Assembly (NCBI GenBank): GCA_964650385.1
Contig: CAZYTP010000025.1
Location: 1 to 29,211, forward strand
Origin: JAUSPI01 sp964650385
GTDB lineage: Bacteria; Desulfobacterota; Syntrophia; Syntrophales; JADFWA01
Direction of reading: 5' to 3'
DNA length: 29,211 nt
Shown piece after piece: positions 8,527-17,166 of the stretch. The translations under genes were made by a program, and so were the position numbers. The notes beneath the pieces are model-generated. The model ran no database searches, was not told where the DNA came from, and saw nothing but the letters and a program-made list of their open reading frames with translations. Within the stretch, counting starts at the first letter, position 1. Every line of letters starts with the position of its first letter.

Positions 8527-8537
8527 TTAATAATTAC

Positions 8538-8614
8538 TGGTCGGGGCGGCAGGATTTGAACCTGCGACATCATGCTCCCAAAGCATGCGCGCTTCCAGGC
8601 TGCGCCACGCCCCG
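8538..8614 (-). tRNA. tRNA-Pro, anticodon TGG
   Basis: A 77-base cloverleaf on the minus strand. The acceptor stem is CGGGGCG (8608-8614) with CGCCCCG. The anticodon stem CATGC/GCATG encloses loop TTTGGGA, with anticodon TGG at 8578-8580. The T-arm is GCAGGTTCAAATCCTGC, and CCA is encoded (8538-8540). It begins 26 bases after the rdgB stop and ends just before a terminator, so it is probably processed from the rdgB transcript. Confidence 0.97.
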
Positions 8615-8640
8615 ACGAAGTTGAGGGTCTGACCAGGACT

Positions 8641-9240
8641 TCAGGCCTTAACCCATTTTTCCAAATTCTTTTTAAGCTCATTCAGGGCCTTCGCCCTATG
8701 GCTTATTGTATTTTTCATATTCGGGGAAATCTGAGCGACAGTCATACCACATTCAGATACTACGAATACCGGATCATAACCGAATCCACCGGTTCCTGCC
8801 GGTTCATGGCCGATCTTCCCACTCCATCTCCCCTCAAATGACTCAAAAGTTCCATCCGGTCGATAGAGAACAAGTGCACACACAAAAGAAGCATCCCTCT
8901 TATTTATCGGGACACCTTTCAATTCTCTGAGCAGTTTTTCAATATTGCTCCCATCCGTTGCATCAGGCCCGGCATATCTTGAAGAACAAATACCCGGTTT
9001 CCCTCCCAGAAAATCAACCTCAAGACCGGAATCATCCGCAAGAACAATCTCACCGGTATATTCTGAAACTGCCCTCGCCTTCTTCAGCGCATTCTCAAAA
9101 AACGTCTCCCCATCCTCTACGACTTCAGGCAGGTCAGGATACTCATCAAGGGAAAAAAAGTTGATATTGAAACCTTCAAGCATTGCTTTAAGTTCTCTTA
9201 TTTTTCCCTTGTTTTTTGTGGCAAAAACAATCTTTGTCAG
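8641..9240 (-). CDS. rdgB: RdgB/HAM1 non-canonical purine NTP pyrophosphatase
   Basis: Hydrolyses dITP, ITP and XTP to monophosphates, cleaning the nucleotide pool in the cytoplasm. Family motifs: ATKNKGKIREL (nucleotide-binding TxNxxK) near residues 7-17, LADDSGLEVD with the metal-binding acidic pair, GTGGFGYDP and a SHRAKAL segment near the end. The first ATG in frame (9181-9183) would remove the ATKNKGK motif. The only sensible start that keeps it is CTG at 9238-9240, preceded at 7 bases by AGAGG; an in-frame TAA lies just upstream. From CTG the protein has 199 residues, matching the family length of about 197. It follows rph in the same direction. The non-ATG start may be real weak initiation or a sequencing error of ATG. 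Confidence 0.93.
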   Translation of the reverse strand: MTKIVFATKNKGKIRELKAMLEGFNINFFSLDEYPDLPEVVEDGETFFENALKKARAVSEYTGEIVLADDSGLEVDFLGGKPGICSSRYAGPDATDGSNIEKLLRELKGVPINKRDASFVCALVLYRPDGTFESFEGRWSGKIGHEPAGTGGFGYDPVFVVSECGMTVAQISPNMKNTISHRAKALNELKKNLEKWVKA

Positions 9241-9284
9241 TTTAATTCCTCTAATTTAAGTTCCAGGGTCCGGAGTTTAAACGA

Positions 9285-10010
9285 TTACTCTAAATCCCCG
9301 AGCATCTCCACCTGTTTTTTGGTAAGATCAGCAATGCCCTTGGTGGCAAGGTCTGTCATCTCATCCAATAAATTCCGGGCAAAGGGAAACTTCTCGGCGG
9401 TACCCTGAACCTCTATAATAAGGCCGCCCTTTGTCATAACAAAATTCATATCTACCTGGGCGACTGAATCTTCTCCATATTCTAAATCCAGCAGCAGCTT
9501 GCCATCCACGATCCCGACACTCACAGCAGAAACAAAATCACTGACAGGAATTCTATCAACTATTCCTTCCTCTTTCCATCTGCGAAATGCGTCTATCAGG
9601 GCAATAAAGGCACCGGTAATTGATATTGTTCTTGTTCCGCCGTCTGCCTGGATGACATCACAGTCGATGTATATCGTTTTCTCACCAAAAGAATTCAAAT
9701 CGGTAACCGCTCGAAGGGATCGTCCAATCAATCTCTGAATCTCATGGGTCCTTCCGCCTACCCTGCCTCTGGTAGATTCTCTGGTATTTCTTGTCTGTGT
9801 GGATGTGGGAAACATGGAATACTCGGCAGTCAGCCAGCCTTTTCCTGAATTCTTCAAAAATGGGGGGACCCTGTCTTCCATCGTTGCAGTACATAGAACA
9901 ATGGTATCCCCAATCTCAATCAGGACTGATCCTTCCGGATATTTCAGGAAATTTCTCGTGATACTTATTTCCCGAATCTCATCCCACTTGCGTCCGTTGG
10001 CTCTTGGCAT
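9285..10010 (-). CDS. rph: Ribonuclease PH
   Basis: A 3'-5' phosphorolytic exoribonuclease that trims tRNA 3' ends. The 241-residue protein has a PNPase-fold RNase PH domain over its whole length: the MPRANGRKWDEIREI N-terminus, GWLTAEYSMFPTSTQ and the Arg-rich ESTRGRVGGRTHEIQRLIGR segment, and the acidic site DCDVIQADGGTRT, with LLDLEYGEDS further on. I chose ATG 10008-10010 because GGGAGAG lies just upstream; a TTG four codons earlier is less likely. It stands directly before rdgB, a common bacterial pairing, and upstream of a tRNA gene. Confidence 0.96.
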   Translation of the reverse strand: MPRANGRKWDEIREISITRNFLKYPEGSVLIEIGDTIVLCTATMEDRVPPFLKNSGKGWLTAEYSMFPTSTQTRNTRESTRGRVGGRTHEIQRLIGRSLRAVTDLNSFGEKTIYIDCDVIQADGGTRTISITGAFIALIDAFRRWKEEGIVDRIPVSDFVSAVSVGIVDGKLLLDLEYGEDSVAQVDMNFVMTKGGLIIEVQGTAEKFPFARNLLDEMTDLATKGIADLTKKQVEMLGDLE

Positions 10011-10030
10011 TATCTCTCCCAAATTAAATC

Positions 10031-10052
10031 GCTATCGGCAAAAGCCGATAGC
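10031..10052. other. Perfect hairpin in the amidase-rph spacer
   Basis: GCTATCGGC (10031-10039) and GCCGATAGC (10044-10052) form a 9-bp stem with a four-base loop. No T-run follows on the minus strand, so it is not a standard terminator. It could be a processing or attenuation structure in the rph leader. Confidence 0.5.
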
Positions 10053-10096
10053 CTGAGGAACAAAGGCACAAAGTCATATCTCTTCTTTCTCTGTGT

Positions 10097-10795
10097 CTAC
10101 TTTGCGTCTGTATATTTAAAGAATTCCTCTATACTCTTAGCAAGCGCCCTTGCAATAGCTTTTTGTGCAGATTTATCCAATAATTTCTTTTTATCCTTAG
10201 TATTGGTGGCAAAACCAATCTCCAGAACAACTGCTGGAACAGTCAAACCCTCAAGAACAAGAATGGGTGCACTTCGAAGCCCCCTATCCTTCCGTGGAAA
10301 TATTTTACCCATATTTTTCTGGATAATCTGAGCTAATTTAACGCTTTCATTGAGATATTTCGTTGTAACCATATCTTTCAGGATTGCATTAGAGCTGTTT
10401 TTATCTGTAACGGAATCAAAACCGGGGAAATACACCTCAAATCCACTCGCTTTCTTTCCAAAACCCGCATTTATATGCAAACTGACAAACAAATCCGTGC
10501 TCGCTTTTTTTGCAATTTTAACCCTGTCTGAAACAGAAACATCCTTATTGCTTGTTCTTGTAAGCGAAACTTTTATGTTTTTTGATCTGTCGAGATCTTT
10601 TTTCAGCAACCTGGCAATTGCAAGGGTCACATCTTTTTCAGATACCTTTTCAGATAACCGCACACCTTTATCTATACCTCCGTGCGCCGGATCTACAACA
10701 ACGAGATGACTGCTCTTCGCTAAAGCGCCTGTTACCGGAAAGATCAAAAGTACCGATAAAACAAAAAATGTCATTCTGCAAAACAGCTTACTCAT
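10097..10795 (-). CDS. Secreted N-acetylmuramoyl-L-alanine amidase (Amidase_3, AmiC-type)
   Basis: A zinc enzyme that cleaves the amide between MurNAc and the peptide stem of peptidoglycan in the periplasm. The 232-residue protein has a signal peptide (hydrophobic residues 8-26, likely cut after ALA) followed by the catalytic domain alone. Visible zinc and catalytic positions are His in DPAHGGID, Glu in SEKDVTLAIA, His in VSLHINAG and Glu in VVLEIGF near the end. AMIN targeting and SPOR domains are absent. It lies between rel and rph in the same direction, with its own promoter candidate upstream. It may serve cell separation or cell-wall remodelling. Confidence 0.92.
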   Translation of the reverse strand: MSKLFCRMTFFVLSVLLIFPVTGALAKSSHLVVVDPAHGGIDKGVRLSEKVSEKDVTLAIARLLKKDLDRSKNIKVSLTRTSNKDVSVSDRVKIAKKASTDLFVSLHINAGFGKKASGFEVYFPGFDSVTDKNSSNAILKDMVTTKYLNESVKLAQIIQKNMGKIFPRKDRGLRSAPILVLEGLTVPAVVLEIGFATNTKDKKKLLDKSAQKAIARALAKSIEEFFKYTDAK

Positions 10796-10832
10796 CTTAT
10801 ATTATACCCTTTAGTCTTCTGCGTCTGTGCTT

Positions 10833-10860
10833 CATATAGTAAGTCAACGGCAACTGTCAA
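10833..10860 (-). promoter_or_regulatory. Sigma-70-like promoter candidate for the amidase gene
   Basis: On the minus strand a perfect TTGACA (10855-10860) is followed after 16 bases by TATATG (10833-10838), 37 bases before the amidase start codon. Found by eye; the -10 match is 4 of 6. Confidence 0.4.
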
Positions 10861-10917
10861 TCATTAAACTGATTTTAGCCAGATTTTTAGGCAGGTATCG
10901 TAGTGAGAGATTCGGGT

Positions 10918-13098
10918 TTAATGAATTCTTTTCTTTTCCGGCTTCATAAACGTCCCCCTCACCCTCTCGACAGACAACACACTCTTCAGTTTTTTGAGCT
11001 CTGAAACCAGTTCCTTGAAGTGTTTCAGATCATTCACCTCTATTTCAAAATCGCAGGTTGCAATCTTTTCCGGAGTCGTATCAATCTGAGCGCTATTTAT
11101 ATTAACATCTTTAGATGATATAACGGAACTGATTTCGGCCAGGAGTCCCTTCTTGTCACCGCAGTTGACTTTCATATGAACCGGGTATGCATGTTTCTCC
11201 TTGATGCTCCATTGAACATCAATCAATCTCTCAGGATCTATCTCCTGCACCATGGGACAATTTACTGTGTGAACGGAAATTCCCCTTCCCCTGGAAATGT
11301 AACCTAGAATATTATCACCGGGCAAGGGATCACAGCACCTGGCAAACCTCACCATTACATCCTCGATCCCGGTAATTGAAACTCCTGCAGCAGAGGGCTG
11401 TTTCGGTTTTTTCTTTACCTTTTCCAGGTCGACATCAACAGTTTTTATTTCTTCCTCGGGCAAGAAACGGTGAGATATATACTTGGCAGATATTTTTCCG
11501 TAACCTACGTTCGCCATCAAATCATCAACTGTACTTATCGAATGTTCCTTATAAATTTTCTTAATTTCATCAGATTTGAGAACCTGGCTTAACGTAAGCT
11601 TATGTTTCTTAAGCTCTTTTCCAAGGATATCTTTACCAATCTCGACGCTTCTTTTGCGCTCTTCAGTTTTTATCCAGTCCTTTATCTTCGATATTGCTCT
11701 TGATGTAGCAGCATATTTCAGCCAATCCTTACTTGGATGATGTCCCTGCTGGGTTATAATCTCTACGGTATCGCCATTTTGAAGTTTATATCTCAGGGGA
11801 ACAATGCTTCTGTTGACCTTGGCTCCTGTACACTGATTACCAACATCCGTATGAATGCTGTAAGCAAAATCTATCGGGGTGGCTCCTTTGGGAAAAGCCT
11901 TTACATCACCACGGGGTGTGAAGACATAAACCTCATCCGGGAAAAGGGCAAGTCTCAGATTCGACATAAACTCCCGGGGATCTTTTAGCTCCTGCTGAAC
12001 CTCAAGCAGTTCTCGTATTTTCCCGATCTGATCTCCCTCATCCTCTTTAGGGACTATCCCCTCCTTATATCTCCAGTGAGCCGCTATGCCCTTTTCAGCC
12101 CACTCGTGCATCGCCATCGTCCTGATCTGGATCTCCACCCTTTCGCCGTACGGACCTATGACTGTCGTGTGCAGAGACTGATAATGGTTCGCCTTGGGCA
12201 TAGCGATATAATCCTTAAAGCGGCCGGGAACCGGTTTCCAGAGGGAATGAACGACGCTCAGCACCTCATAACATTCCTTTTCTCTATTGGAATCAAGTAT
12301 TATTCTGAAGGCTGTAAGATCATAGACCTCATCAAAACTTATATGCTGCTCCTCCATCTTTTTGAATATACCGTAAAAATGCTTTGCTCTGCCCTCGACC
12401 TTACATTTCAGCCCGAAACTCGCCATCTCCTTTTGTATTATGGTTTTTACCTCTTCAGCATACTTTTTCCTTTTGTCTTTTCCTTTTACGACCAGCTTTG
12501 CCAGATCATGGTAATCTTCAGTATAGAGGTATCTGAACGAAAGATCCTCCATCTCCGTTTTCATCCAGTTAATGCCAAGGCGGTTGGCCAGCGGCGCATA
12601 CAACTCGAGTGTCTCCCTGGCGATGAATTGTTGCTTTTCCGGAGTCTGAAACTCGAGTGTCCTCATATTGTGAATCCTATCCGCTAATTTAATGAGAAGT
12701 ACCCTGATATCTGAAGACATCGCCAGAATCATTTTTCTGAAATTTTCTGCCTGCTGTTCCTCCTTACTTTCAAAAGTTATTTTACTTATTTTGGTCAAAC
12801 CGTCTACGAGGAAGGCAACTTCCTTGCCAAATACTTCTTCCACCTGCTCGATGGTCACCAGGGTATCCTCCACCGTGTCATGCAGCAGACCGGTTACTAT
12901 GGCTGAAGAATCGAGGTTCAGATCGACCAGGATTCCCGCCACTTCCAGAGGATGTCTCAGATAAGGTTCTCCGGAGAGGCGAACCTGTCCCTTGTGGACA
13001 GTAGCGCAAAAAATATACGCCTTCTCTATCATCTCCAGATCAACCGGAAAGAGATATCTCTGAGCCTTATCTGTTATGTCGGTTATACGGACCATCAT
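10918..13098 (-). CDS. Bifunctional (p)ppGpp synthetase/hydrolase Rel/SpoT
   Basis: A stringent-response enzyme of 726 residues with all the usual domains. HD hydrolase: HDTVED at 73-78 and the KLADRIHNMRTL helix. Synthetase: GRAKHFYGIFKKM, DLTAFRIIL, RFKDYIAMPK (RFKD at 293-296), HYQSLHTTV and EIQIRT. Then TGS (VYVFTPRGDVKAFPKGATP), a Cys-containing zinc-finger region (RFARCCDPLPGDNI) and a C-terminal ACT domain. The RxKD form of the synthetase motif and the intact HD site mark the bifunctional Rel/SpoT class rather than monofunctional RelA. Its ATG directly abuts the proS stop codon (TAA-ATG), so the two are co-translated. The link ties the alarmone response to aminoacylation genes. Confidence 0.96.
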   Translation of the reverse strand: MMVRITDITDKAQRYLFPVDLEMIEKAYIFCATVHKGQVRLSGEPYLRHPLEVAGILVDLNLDSSAIVTGLLHDTVEDTLVTIEQVEEVFGKEVAFLVDGLTKISKITFESKEEQQAENFRKMILAMSSDIRVLLIKLADRIHNMRTLEFQTPEKQQFIARETLELYAPLANRLGINWMKTEMEDLSFRYLYTEDYHDLAKLVVKGKDKRKKYAEEVKTIIQKEMASFGLKCKVEGRAKHFYGIFKKMEEQHISFDEVYDLTAFRIILDSNREKECYEVLSVVHSLWKPVPGRFKDYIAMPKANHYQSLHTTVIGPYGERVEIQIRTMAMHEWAEKGIAAHWRYKEGIVPKEDEGDQIGKIRELLEVQQELKDPREFMSNLRLALFPDEVYVFTPRGDVKAFPKGATPIDFAYSIHTDVGNQCTGAKVNRSIVPLRYKLQNGDTVEIITQQGHHPSKDWLKYAATSRAISKIKDWIKTEERKRSVEIGKDILGKELKKHKLTLSQVLKSDEIKKIYKEHSISTVDDLMANVGYGKISAKYISHRFLPEEEIKTVDVDLEKVKKKPKQPSAAGVSITGIEDVMVRFARCCDPLPGDNILGYISRGRGISVHTVNCPMVQEIDPERLIDVQWSIKEKHAYPVHMKVNCGDKKGLLAEISSVISSKDVNINSAQIDTTPEKIATCDFEIEVNDLKHFKELVSELKKLKSVLSVERVRGTFMKPEKKRIH

Positions 13099-14838
13099 TT
13101 ACCTTCTGACTCCTGGCTCCTGTTTTTCAATTTCTTCCTGCACCCAATTTACGACAAACTCTTCTACTTCATCCAGTAAAAGTATTTTAACCTCACCGGT
13201 CTTTCTGATCTTAACCTCTACCCTGCCCTCTGCAAGTTTCTTTGGACCGATGGTAATTCTGAGAGGAATCCCTATCAGATCGGCGTCGTTGAATTTCACT
13301 CCCGGCCTTTCGTCTCTATCGTCGAGGATAGTATCAATTCCCCTCCCCATGAGATTTTTATATAGTTTCTCGGCTGTCTTTAAAAGCTCCTCTTTTTTCA
13401 CATTTACGGGCGTTATAATAACCTGAAATGGAGCTATCGAGATAGGCCATATAATTCCGTTATCATCGTAATTCTGCTCGATGCTCGCCGCAGCCGTCCT
13501 CCCGATACCTATTCCATAACACCCCATAATCATATATTTCTCTTTACCGTCTTTATCGAGGTAGGTAGCTCTCATTGCTTTGCTGTATTTTGTCCCCAAT
13601 TTGAAGACATGACCCACTTCAATACCCCTCACAAACTTGAGAGGGCCTTCGCAGCGGGGACATCTGTCAGTCTCCTTGACAAGCCTCAAATCGGCAAATT
13701 CCTCCACCTCAAAATCCCTGCCGATATTGGCATTTTTTATATGATAATTTTCTCTGTTTGCTCCAACGACACAATTAGTCATATTTATAAAGGAATAGTC
13801 GGCGATAACCTTCGATTTTATGTTGATAGGTCCGGCAAATCCCCTGGGAGAACCGGTAACTTCTTTGATAATATCATCAGTCGCCAGTTCAAGAGAATCA
13901 CACTTGAGATAATTTCTAAGTTTTGCCTCGTTTACATCCTCATCTCCCCTTATAAGAACGGCAACCGGTGAACCATCAACCAGAAATATCAATGTCTTTA
14001 CAATTTCCCGCGGAACAACATCGAGAAAAACAGAAACTTCCTCAATCGTTCTCACCTCAGGGGTATGCACCTCTTCAAGGGGTAAGAACCCTGATTTTTC
14101 CACTGCTGTTTTCTCCGGCATGGCGACTTCAGCTTTCTCCATATTTGCCGCATACTCACAGGAACTGCAAAAAACCAGGCCATCCTCTCCCGAATCGGCA
14201 AGCACCATAAATTCATGAGAAAAACTGCCCCCTATATTTCCGGTATCCGCCTCCACCGCCCTGAACTCAAGACCGCACCGGCTGAAAATTCTGCTGTAGG
14301 CTTCAAACATTTTATTATAACTTATCTCGGCGCCCTTTTCATCCGCATCGAAGCTGTAGGCATCCTTCATACTAAATTCCCGGCAGCGCATGATACCGAA
14401 CCTCGGCCTTATCTCATCACGAAATTTTGTCTGTATCTGATAAAGATTTTTGGGAAGCTGGCGGTAGGTCTTTAGCTCATTGCGCACAAGATCGGTTATT
14501 ACCTCCTCATGGGTCGGACCGATACAGTATTCTCTGTCATGGCGATCCCTGAACCGTAAAAGCTCTTTGCCATACTGCTTCCAGCGGCCGGATTCCTGCC
14601 AGAGTTCAGCAGGCTGGACGGCAGGAAGAAACACCTCCTGTGCACCAAATCTGTTCATCTCTTCCCGTACAATCTGCTCCACCTTTCTAATTACCCTGTA
14701 CCCAAGAGGAAGATAAGAATAAATCCCGCTGGTCAACTTTCTTATCATTCCTGACCTTAACATAAGCCTGTGGCTGACAACCTCTGCGTCGGAAGGTATC
14801 TCTCTTTCCGTTGGCAAAAACATCTCAGAATAACGCAT
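13099..14838 (-). CDS. proS: Prolyl-tRNA synthetase, bacterial type with editing domain
   Basis: Charges tRNA-Pro with proline. The 579-residue protein has class II motif 1 near 30-80, motif 2 around FRDEIRPRFGIMRCREFSMKD (about 140-160) and motif 3 GCYGIGIGRTAA. Between motifs 2 and 3 (about 225-405) is the INS/YbaK-like editing insertion that removes mischarged alanine, as in bacterial-type enzymes. An anticodon-binding domain closes the protein. The start ATG follows AAGGAG by five bases. It is downstream of ispG and directly coupled to rel; tRNA-Pro lies at the end of the same gene run. Confidence 0.97.
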   Translation of the reverse strand: MRYSEMFLPTEREIPSDAEVVSHRLMLRSGMIRKLTSGIYSYLPLGYRVIRKVEQIVREEMNRFGAQEVFLPAVQPAELWQESGRWKQYGKELLRFRDRHDREYCIGPTHEEVITDLVRNELKTYRQLPKNLYQIQTKFRDEIRPRFGIMRCREFSMKDAYSFDADEKGAEISYNKMFEAYSRIFSRCGLEFRAVEADTGNIGGSFSHEFMVLADSGEDGLVFCSSCEYAANMEKAEVAMPEKTAVEKSGFLPLEEVHTPEVRTIEEVSVFLDVVPREIVKTLIFLVDGSPVAVLIRGDEDVNEAKLRNYLKCDSLELATDDIIKEVTGSPRGFAGPINIKSKVIADYSFINMTNCVVGANRENYHIKNANIGRDFEVEEFADLRLVKETDRCPRCEGPLKFVRGIEVGHVFKLGTKYSKAMRATYLDKDGKEKYMIMGCYGIGIGRTAAASIEQNYDDNGIIWPISIAPFQVIITPVNVKKEELLKTAEKLYKNLMGRGIDTILDDRDERPGVKFNDADLIGIPLRITIGPKKLAEGRVEVKIRKTGEVKILLLDEVEEFVVNWVQEEIEKQEPGVRR

Positions 14839-14869
14839 CGCTTCTCCTTGAACTCAAAAATAGATGGTC

Positions 14870-14997
14870 TCGTAAAAAGTCATGAAACCGATTCTTTGTC
14901 ATCCTGAACTTGTTTCAGGATCTCACTTGTCTCAGGATCTAATTATTCCAATGATTGAGACCCTGAAATGAATTCAGGGTGACAAAACTTTTTACGA
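14870..14997. repeat. MITE-like 128-bp palindromic repeat
   Basis: The element is bounded by perfect 11-bp inverted ends TCGTAAAAAGT (14870-14880) and ACTTTTTACGA (14987-14997). Inside, TTTGTCATCCTGAA and TTCAGGGTGACAAA form a second inverted pair with one mismatch, so the whole element can fold on itself. There is no coding capacity. A 10-base direct repeat AAAATAGATG occurs on both sides (14857-14866 and 15005-15014), a few bases outside the ends; whether it is a target duplication is unclear. It lies between ispG and proS. Confidence 0.75.
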
Positions 14998-15019
14998 ACC
15001 TGTCAAAATAGATGTAGCA

Positions 15020-15035
15020 CAGGACTTCAGTCCTG
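15020..15035. other. Short hairpin overlapping the ispG stop codon
   Basis: CAGGACT (15020-15026) and AGTCCTG (15029-15035) form a 7-bp stem with a two-base loop across the ispG stop at 15027-15029. No T-run follows, so it is at most a weak terminator or a 3'-end stabiliser. Confidence 0.35.
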
Positions 15036-16106
15036 ACTCAAAACTTCCTTTTTTATCTCATCAAGTAACACATCAACAAATTCTTCTTCTTTTATCTTCC
15101 TTACAGCCTCGCCCTTTTTAAAAAGCATGCCGAAACCACAACCTCCGGCAATACCTATGTCGGCTTCAGCCGCCTCCCCGGGACCATTAACCACACACCC
15201 CATGATGGCGATCTTCAGATACTCCTTCATGCCGGCCAGTTTCTCTTCCACCTCTTCAACCAGCTTGAAAAGATCAATCTCGCAACGTCCGCAGGTTGGA
15301 CAGGATATAATATCCGGCCCTACCCTTCTGATATTCAAGGCTCTTAAAATCCTGTAGGCAACGTCCACCTCAGCGACAGGATCACCGGTTATGGAAACCC
15401 TGATGGTATCTCCAATTCCTTCATATAAAAGGAGCCCGATACCTATGGATGATTTGACACTGGAATTGACGATGCTCCCAGCCTCGGTTACACCGAGATG
15501 GAGAGGATAATCTGTCTTTTCCGATATCAAACGATAGGACTCCACCATCGTGGGAACATCCGATGACTTCAATGATACCTTGATGGAAGTAAAACCCATA
15601 TCCTCAAAGATAGCGATATTATTGAGGGCGCTTTCCACCAGGGCTTCAGAGGTCGGACCGCCGTATTTTGACAGCACCTCTTTCTCAAGAGACCCCGCAT
15701 TGATACCTATGCGGATCACTATATCTCTCTTGCCGGCTTCTGAAATAACTTCTTTAATTTTATCTTTGCTGATATTACCGGGATTTACCCTGATTCCGTC
15801 AACCCCGTTTTTAATCGCTTCCAGAGCAAGCAGGTGATTGAAATGAATGTCTGCTATCAGAGGAACACTCATAGCTTTTCTGATATCTGCCAGGGCATCC
15901 GCCGCCTCCCTGTCGGGGACGGCCACCCGTATTATTTCACAGCCCGCATCTTCAAGTCTTTTGATCTGGTCAACGGTCGCCTTGACATCCCTGGTATCGG
16001 TACACGTCATTGACTGAACAGCAATGGGTGCATCACCACCCACCTGGACATCGCCAACGTAAACGGGTCGTGTCTTCTTTCTCTTTATCATCGTAGTCTG
16101 CGCCAT
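15027..16106 (-). CDS. ispG: 4-hydroxy-3-methylbut-2-en-1-yl diphosphate synthase (GcpE)
   Basis: The penultimate step of the MEP isoprenoid pathway: reductive opening of methylerythritol cyclodiphosphate to HMBPP, in the cytoplasm, with a [4Fe-4S] cluster. The 359-residue protein has the TIM-barrel start VGDVQVGGDAPIAVQSMTCTD and the two-domain bacterial layout without the plant-type insertion. The cluster ligands are Cys269, Cys272 (CPTCGRC) and Cys304 (MGCVVNGPGE), with Glu311, at almost the same numbers as in the E. coli enzyme. The start is ATG 16104-16106; an internal ATG five codons later is an alternative. It heads the run ispG-proS-rel. Confidence 0.97.
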   Translation of the reverse strand: MAQTTMIKRKKTRPVYVGDVQVGGDAPIAVQSMTCTDTRDVKATVDQIKRLEDAGCEIIRVAVPDREAADALADIRKAMSVPLIADIHFNHLLALEAIKNGVDGIRVNPGNISKDKIKEVISEAGKRDIVIRIGINAGSLEKEVLSKYGGPTSEALVESALNNIAIFEDMGFTSIKVSLKSSDVPTMVESYRLISEKTDYPLHLGVTEAGSIVNSSVKSSIGIGLLLYEGIGDTIRVSITGDPVAEVDVAYRILRALNIRRVGPDIISCPTCGRCEIDLFKLVEEVEEKLAGMKEYLKIAIMGCVVNGPGEAAEADIGIAGGCGFGMLFKKGEAVRKIKEEEFVDVLLDEIKKEVLSQD

Positions 16107-16493
16107 TACAGTTAAAGATATAGCATGAAGGTTAAAATGTAATCAATGAATAATTTGCGGAAAGGATAGATAATCCAACAGGGTAAGAAAGATATTGCCA
16201 ACTTTCTTTTTCTCCCATATACTGCGGAAGTCGTTTTTTATAAAAAATATATAGCGCTCTATCCAATTCACATGCGCCTCTTTCTAACATCTGTGCGGAC
16301 TTGATCCATCAGTTTCACGATAGCAAGCTCTTTGCAGTATTTTTATATTGCAATATGTAATATGTTTAGTGATCTTGTCTTATTTATTATATGTTTTCAA
16401 AACAAAAACATAAATGCTGTAATATAATGCTGCAAATGGGCAGTATAATATATATTAGGCATTGAACAACTCAACAATATAAGAGGAGGAAGT
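16107..16493. other. AT-rich divergent intergenic region
   Basis: 387 bases between the divergent ispG and Cache-domain genes. It is strongly AT-rich toward the right half. Two TATAAT-like -10 boxes occur around 16420-16447, but neither has a good -35 partner. The Cache gene has a clear AGGAGG site shortly before its ATG. I see no coding frame or RNA gene. Confidence 0.5.
16117..16146 (-). promoter_or_regulatory. Sigma-70-like promoter candidate for ispG
   Basis: On the minus strand TTGATT (16141-16146), an 18-base spacer and TATATC (16117-16122) lie 10 bases before the ispG start, which would give an almost leaderless mRNA. Each hexamer matches 4 of 6 consensus bases. Weak, by eye. Confidence 0.3.
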
Positions 16494-17006
16494 ATGAAAA
16501 GGGCATTGATAATAGTGTTTGTGGTTCTTCTGAATGTGGTGTTTTTGAGTTTGCCAGCTGATACGCAGGCTGGAAAACTGGACAATTCGTCGGCTCAGGA
16601 CCTGCTGATCAAGAGTGAGGTCGAAACAGCGGTCAGTATGCTTCAGGGAATATTTACAATACATCAAAAGGGGGAACTGACCCTTGAGCAGGCAAAGAAG
16701 CTTGGTGCCGACCTTATGCGGGAACTGAGGTACGGTACCGAAGGATATTTCTGGGCCGATACGACGGAAGGCGTCAATGTGGTTTTGTACGGCCGAAAGG
16801 ATGTGGAAGGAAGGAATCGGCTTGAGGACAAGGACCATCAGGGCACGTTCTACATAAAGGAATTCATGGCAAAAGCCAAAGCCGGTGGTGGGTATGCCGA
16901 GTACTGGTTTCCGAAGAAGGGACTCACCACAATTCAACCCAAGAGATCATATGTGCTCTTATTTAAACCATTCGGCTGGGTTGTCGGTAGTGGATACTAC
17001 CGCTGA
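16494..17006 (+). CDS. Secreted single Cache-domain (sCache_2-like) protein
   Basis: A 170-residue protein with an N-terminal signal peptide (residues 4-26, likely cut after TQA). The rest is one Cache-type ligand-binding domain. Family marks are LRYGTEGYFWADTTEG, the central EGRNRLEDKDHQGTFYIKEF, GGYAEYWFPKKG, and the closing KRSYVLLFKPFGWVVGSGYY. Such domains normally form the periplasmic part of chemoreceptors and sensor kinases and bind small ligands. Here there is no transmembrane anchor after the domain and no signalling domain, so it would be a free periplasmic binding protein. The start follows an AGGAGG site. It stands just before the proposed attC series and may itself be a cassette. 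Confidence 0.82.
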   Translation: MKRALIIVFVVLLNVVFLSLPADTQAGKLDNSSAQDLLIKSEVETAVSMLQGIFTIHQKGELTLEQAKKLGADLMRELRYGTEGYFWADTTEGVNVVLYGRKDVEGRNRLEDKDHQGTFYIKEFMAKAKAGGGYAEYWFPKKGLTTIQPKRSYVLLFKPFGWVVGSGYYR

Positions 17007-17069
17007 AAAGTCCAGGGAAATAAGACAGGGTTCATATCATAAATACTAAGCATTGAATGAGGCGAAATT

Positions 17070-17119
17070 GCCTAACACATATGAGCCGACGCTCGAAAAT
17101 TAGCGCGGCTGATTTAGGC
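17070..17119 (+). repeat. attC-like recombination site (degenerate)
   Basis: GCCTAAC (17070-17076) matches the R'' consensus RYYYAAC, and TTTAGGC (17113-17119) nearly matches R' GTTRRRY but lacks the leading G. Between them AGCCG-A-CGCT pairs with AGCG-CGGCT, leaving one unpaired A, the extrahelical base typical of attC. A further hairpin CGATAGG/CCTATCG (17119-17125 with 17143-17149) follows before the CBS gene. The altered R' may have inactivated it. Confidence 0.5.
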
Positions 17120-17166
17120 GATAGGGCCGGGTTGCGCGCGCTCCTATCGGGAGTAATGGAGAAATC

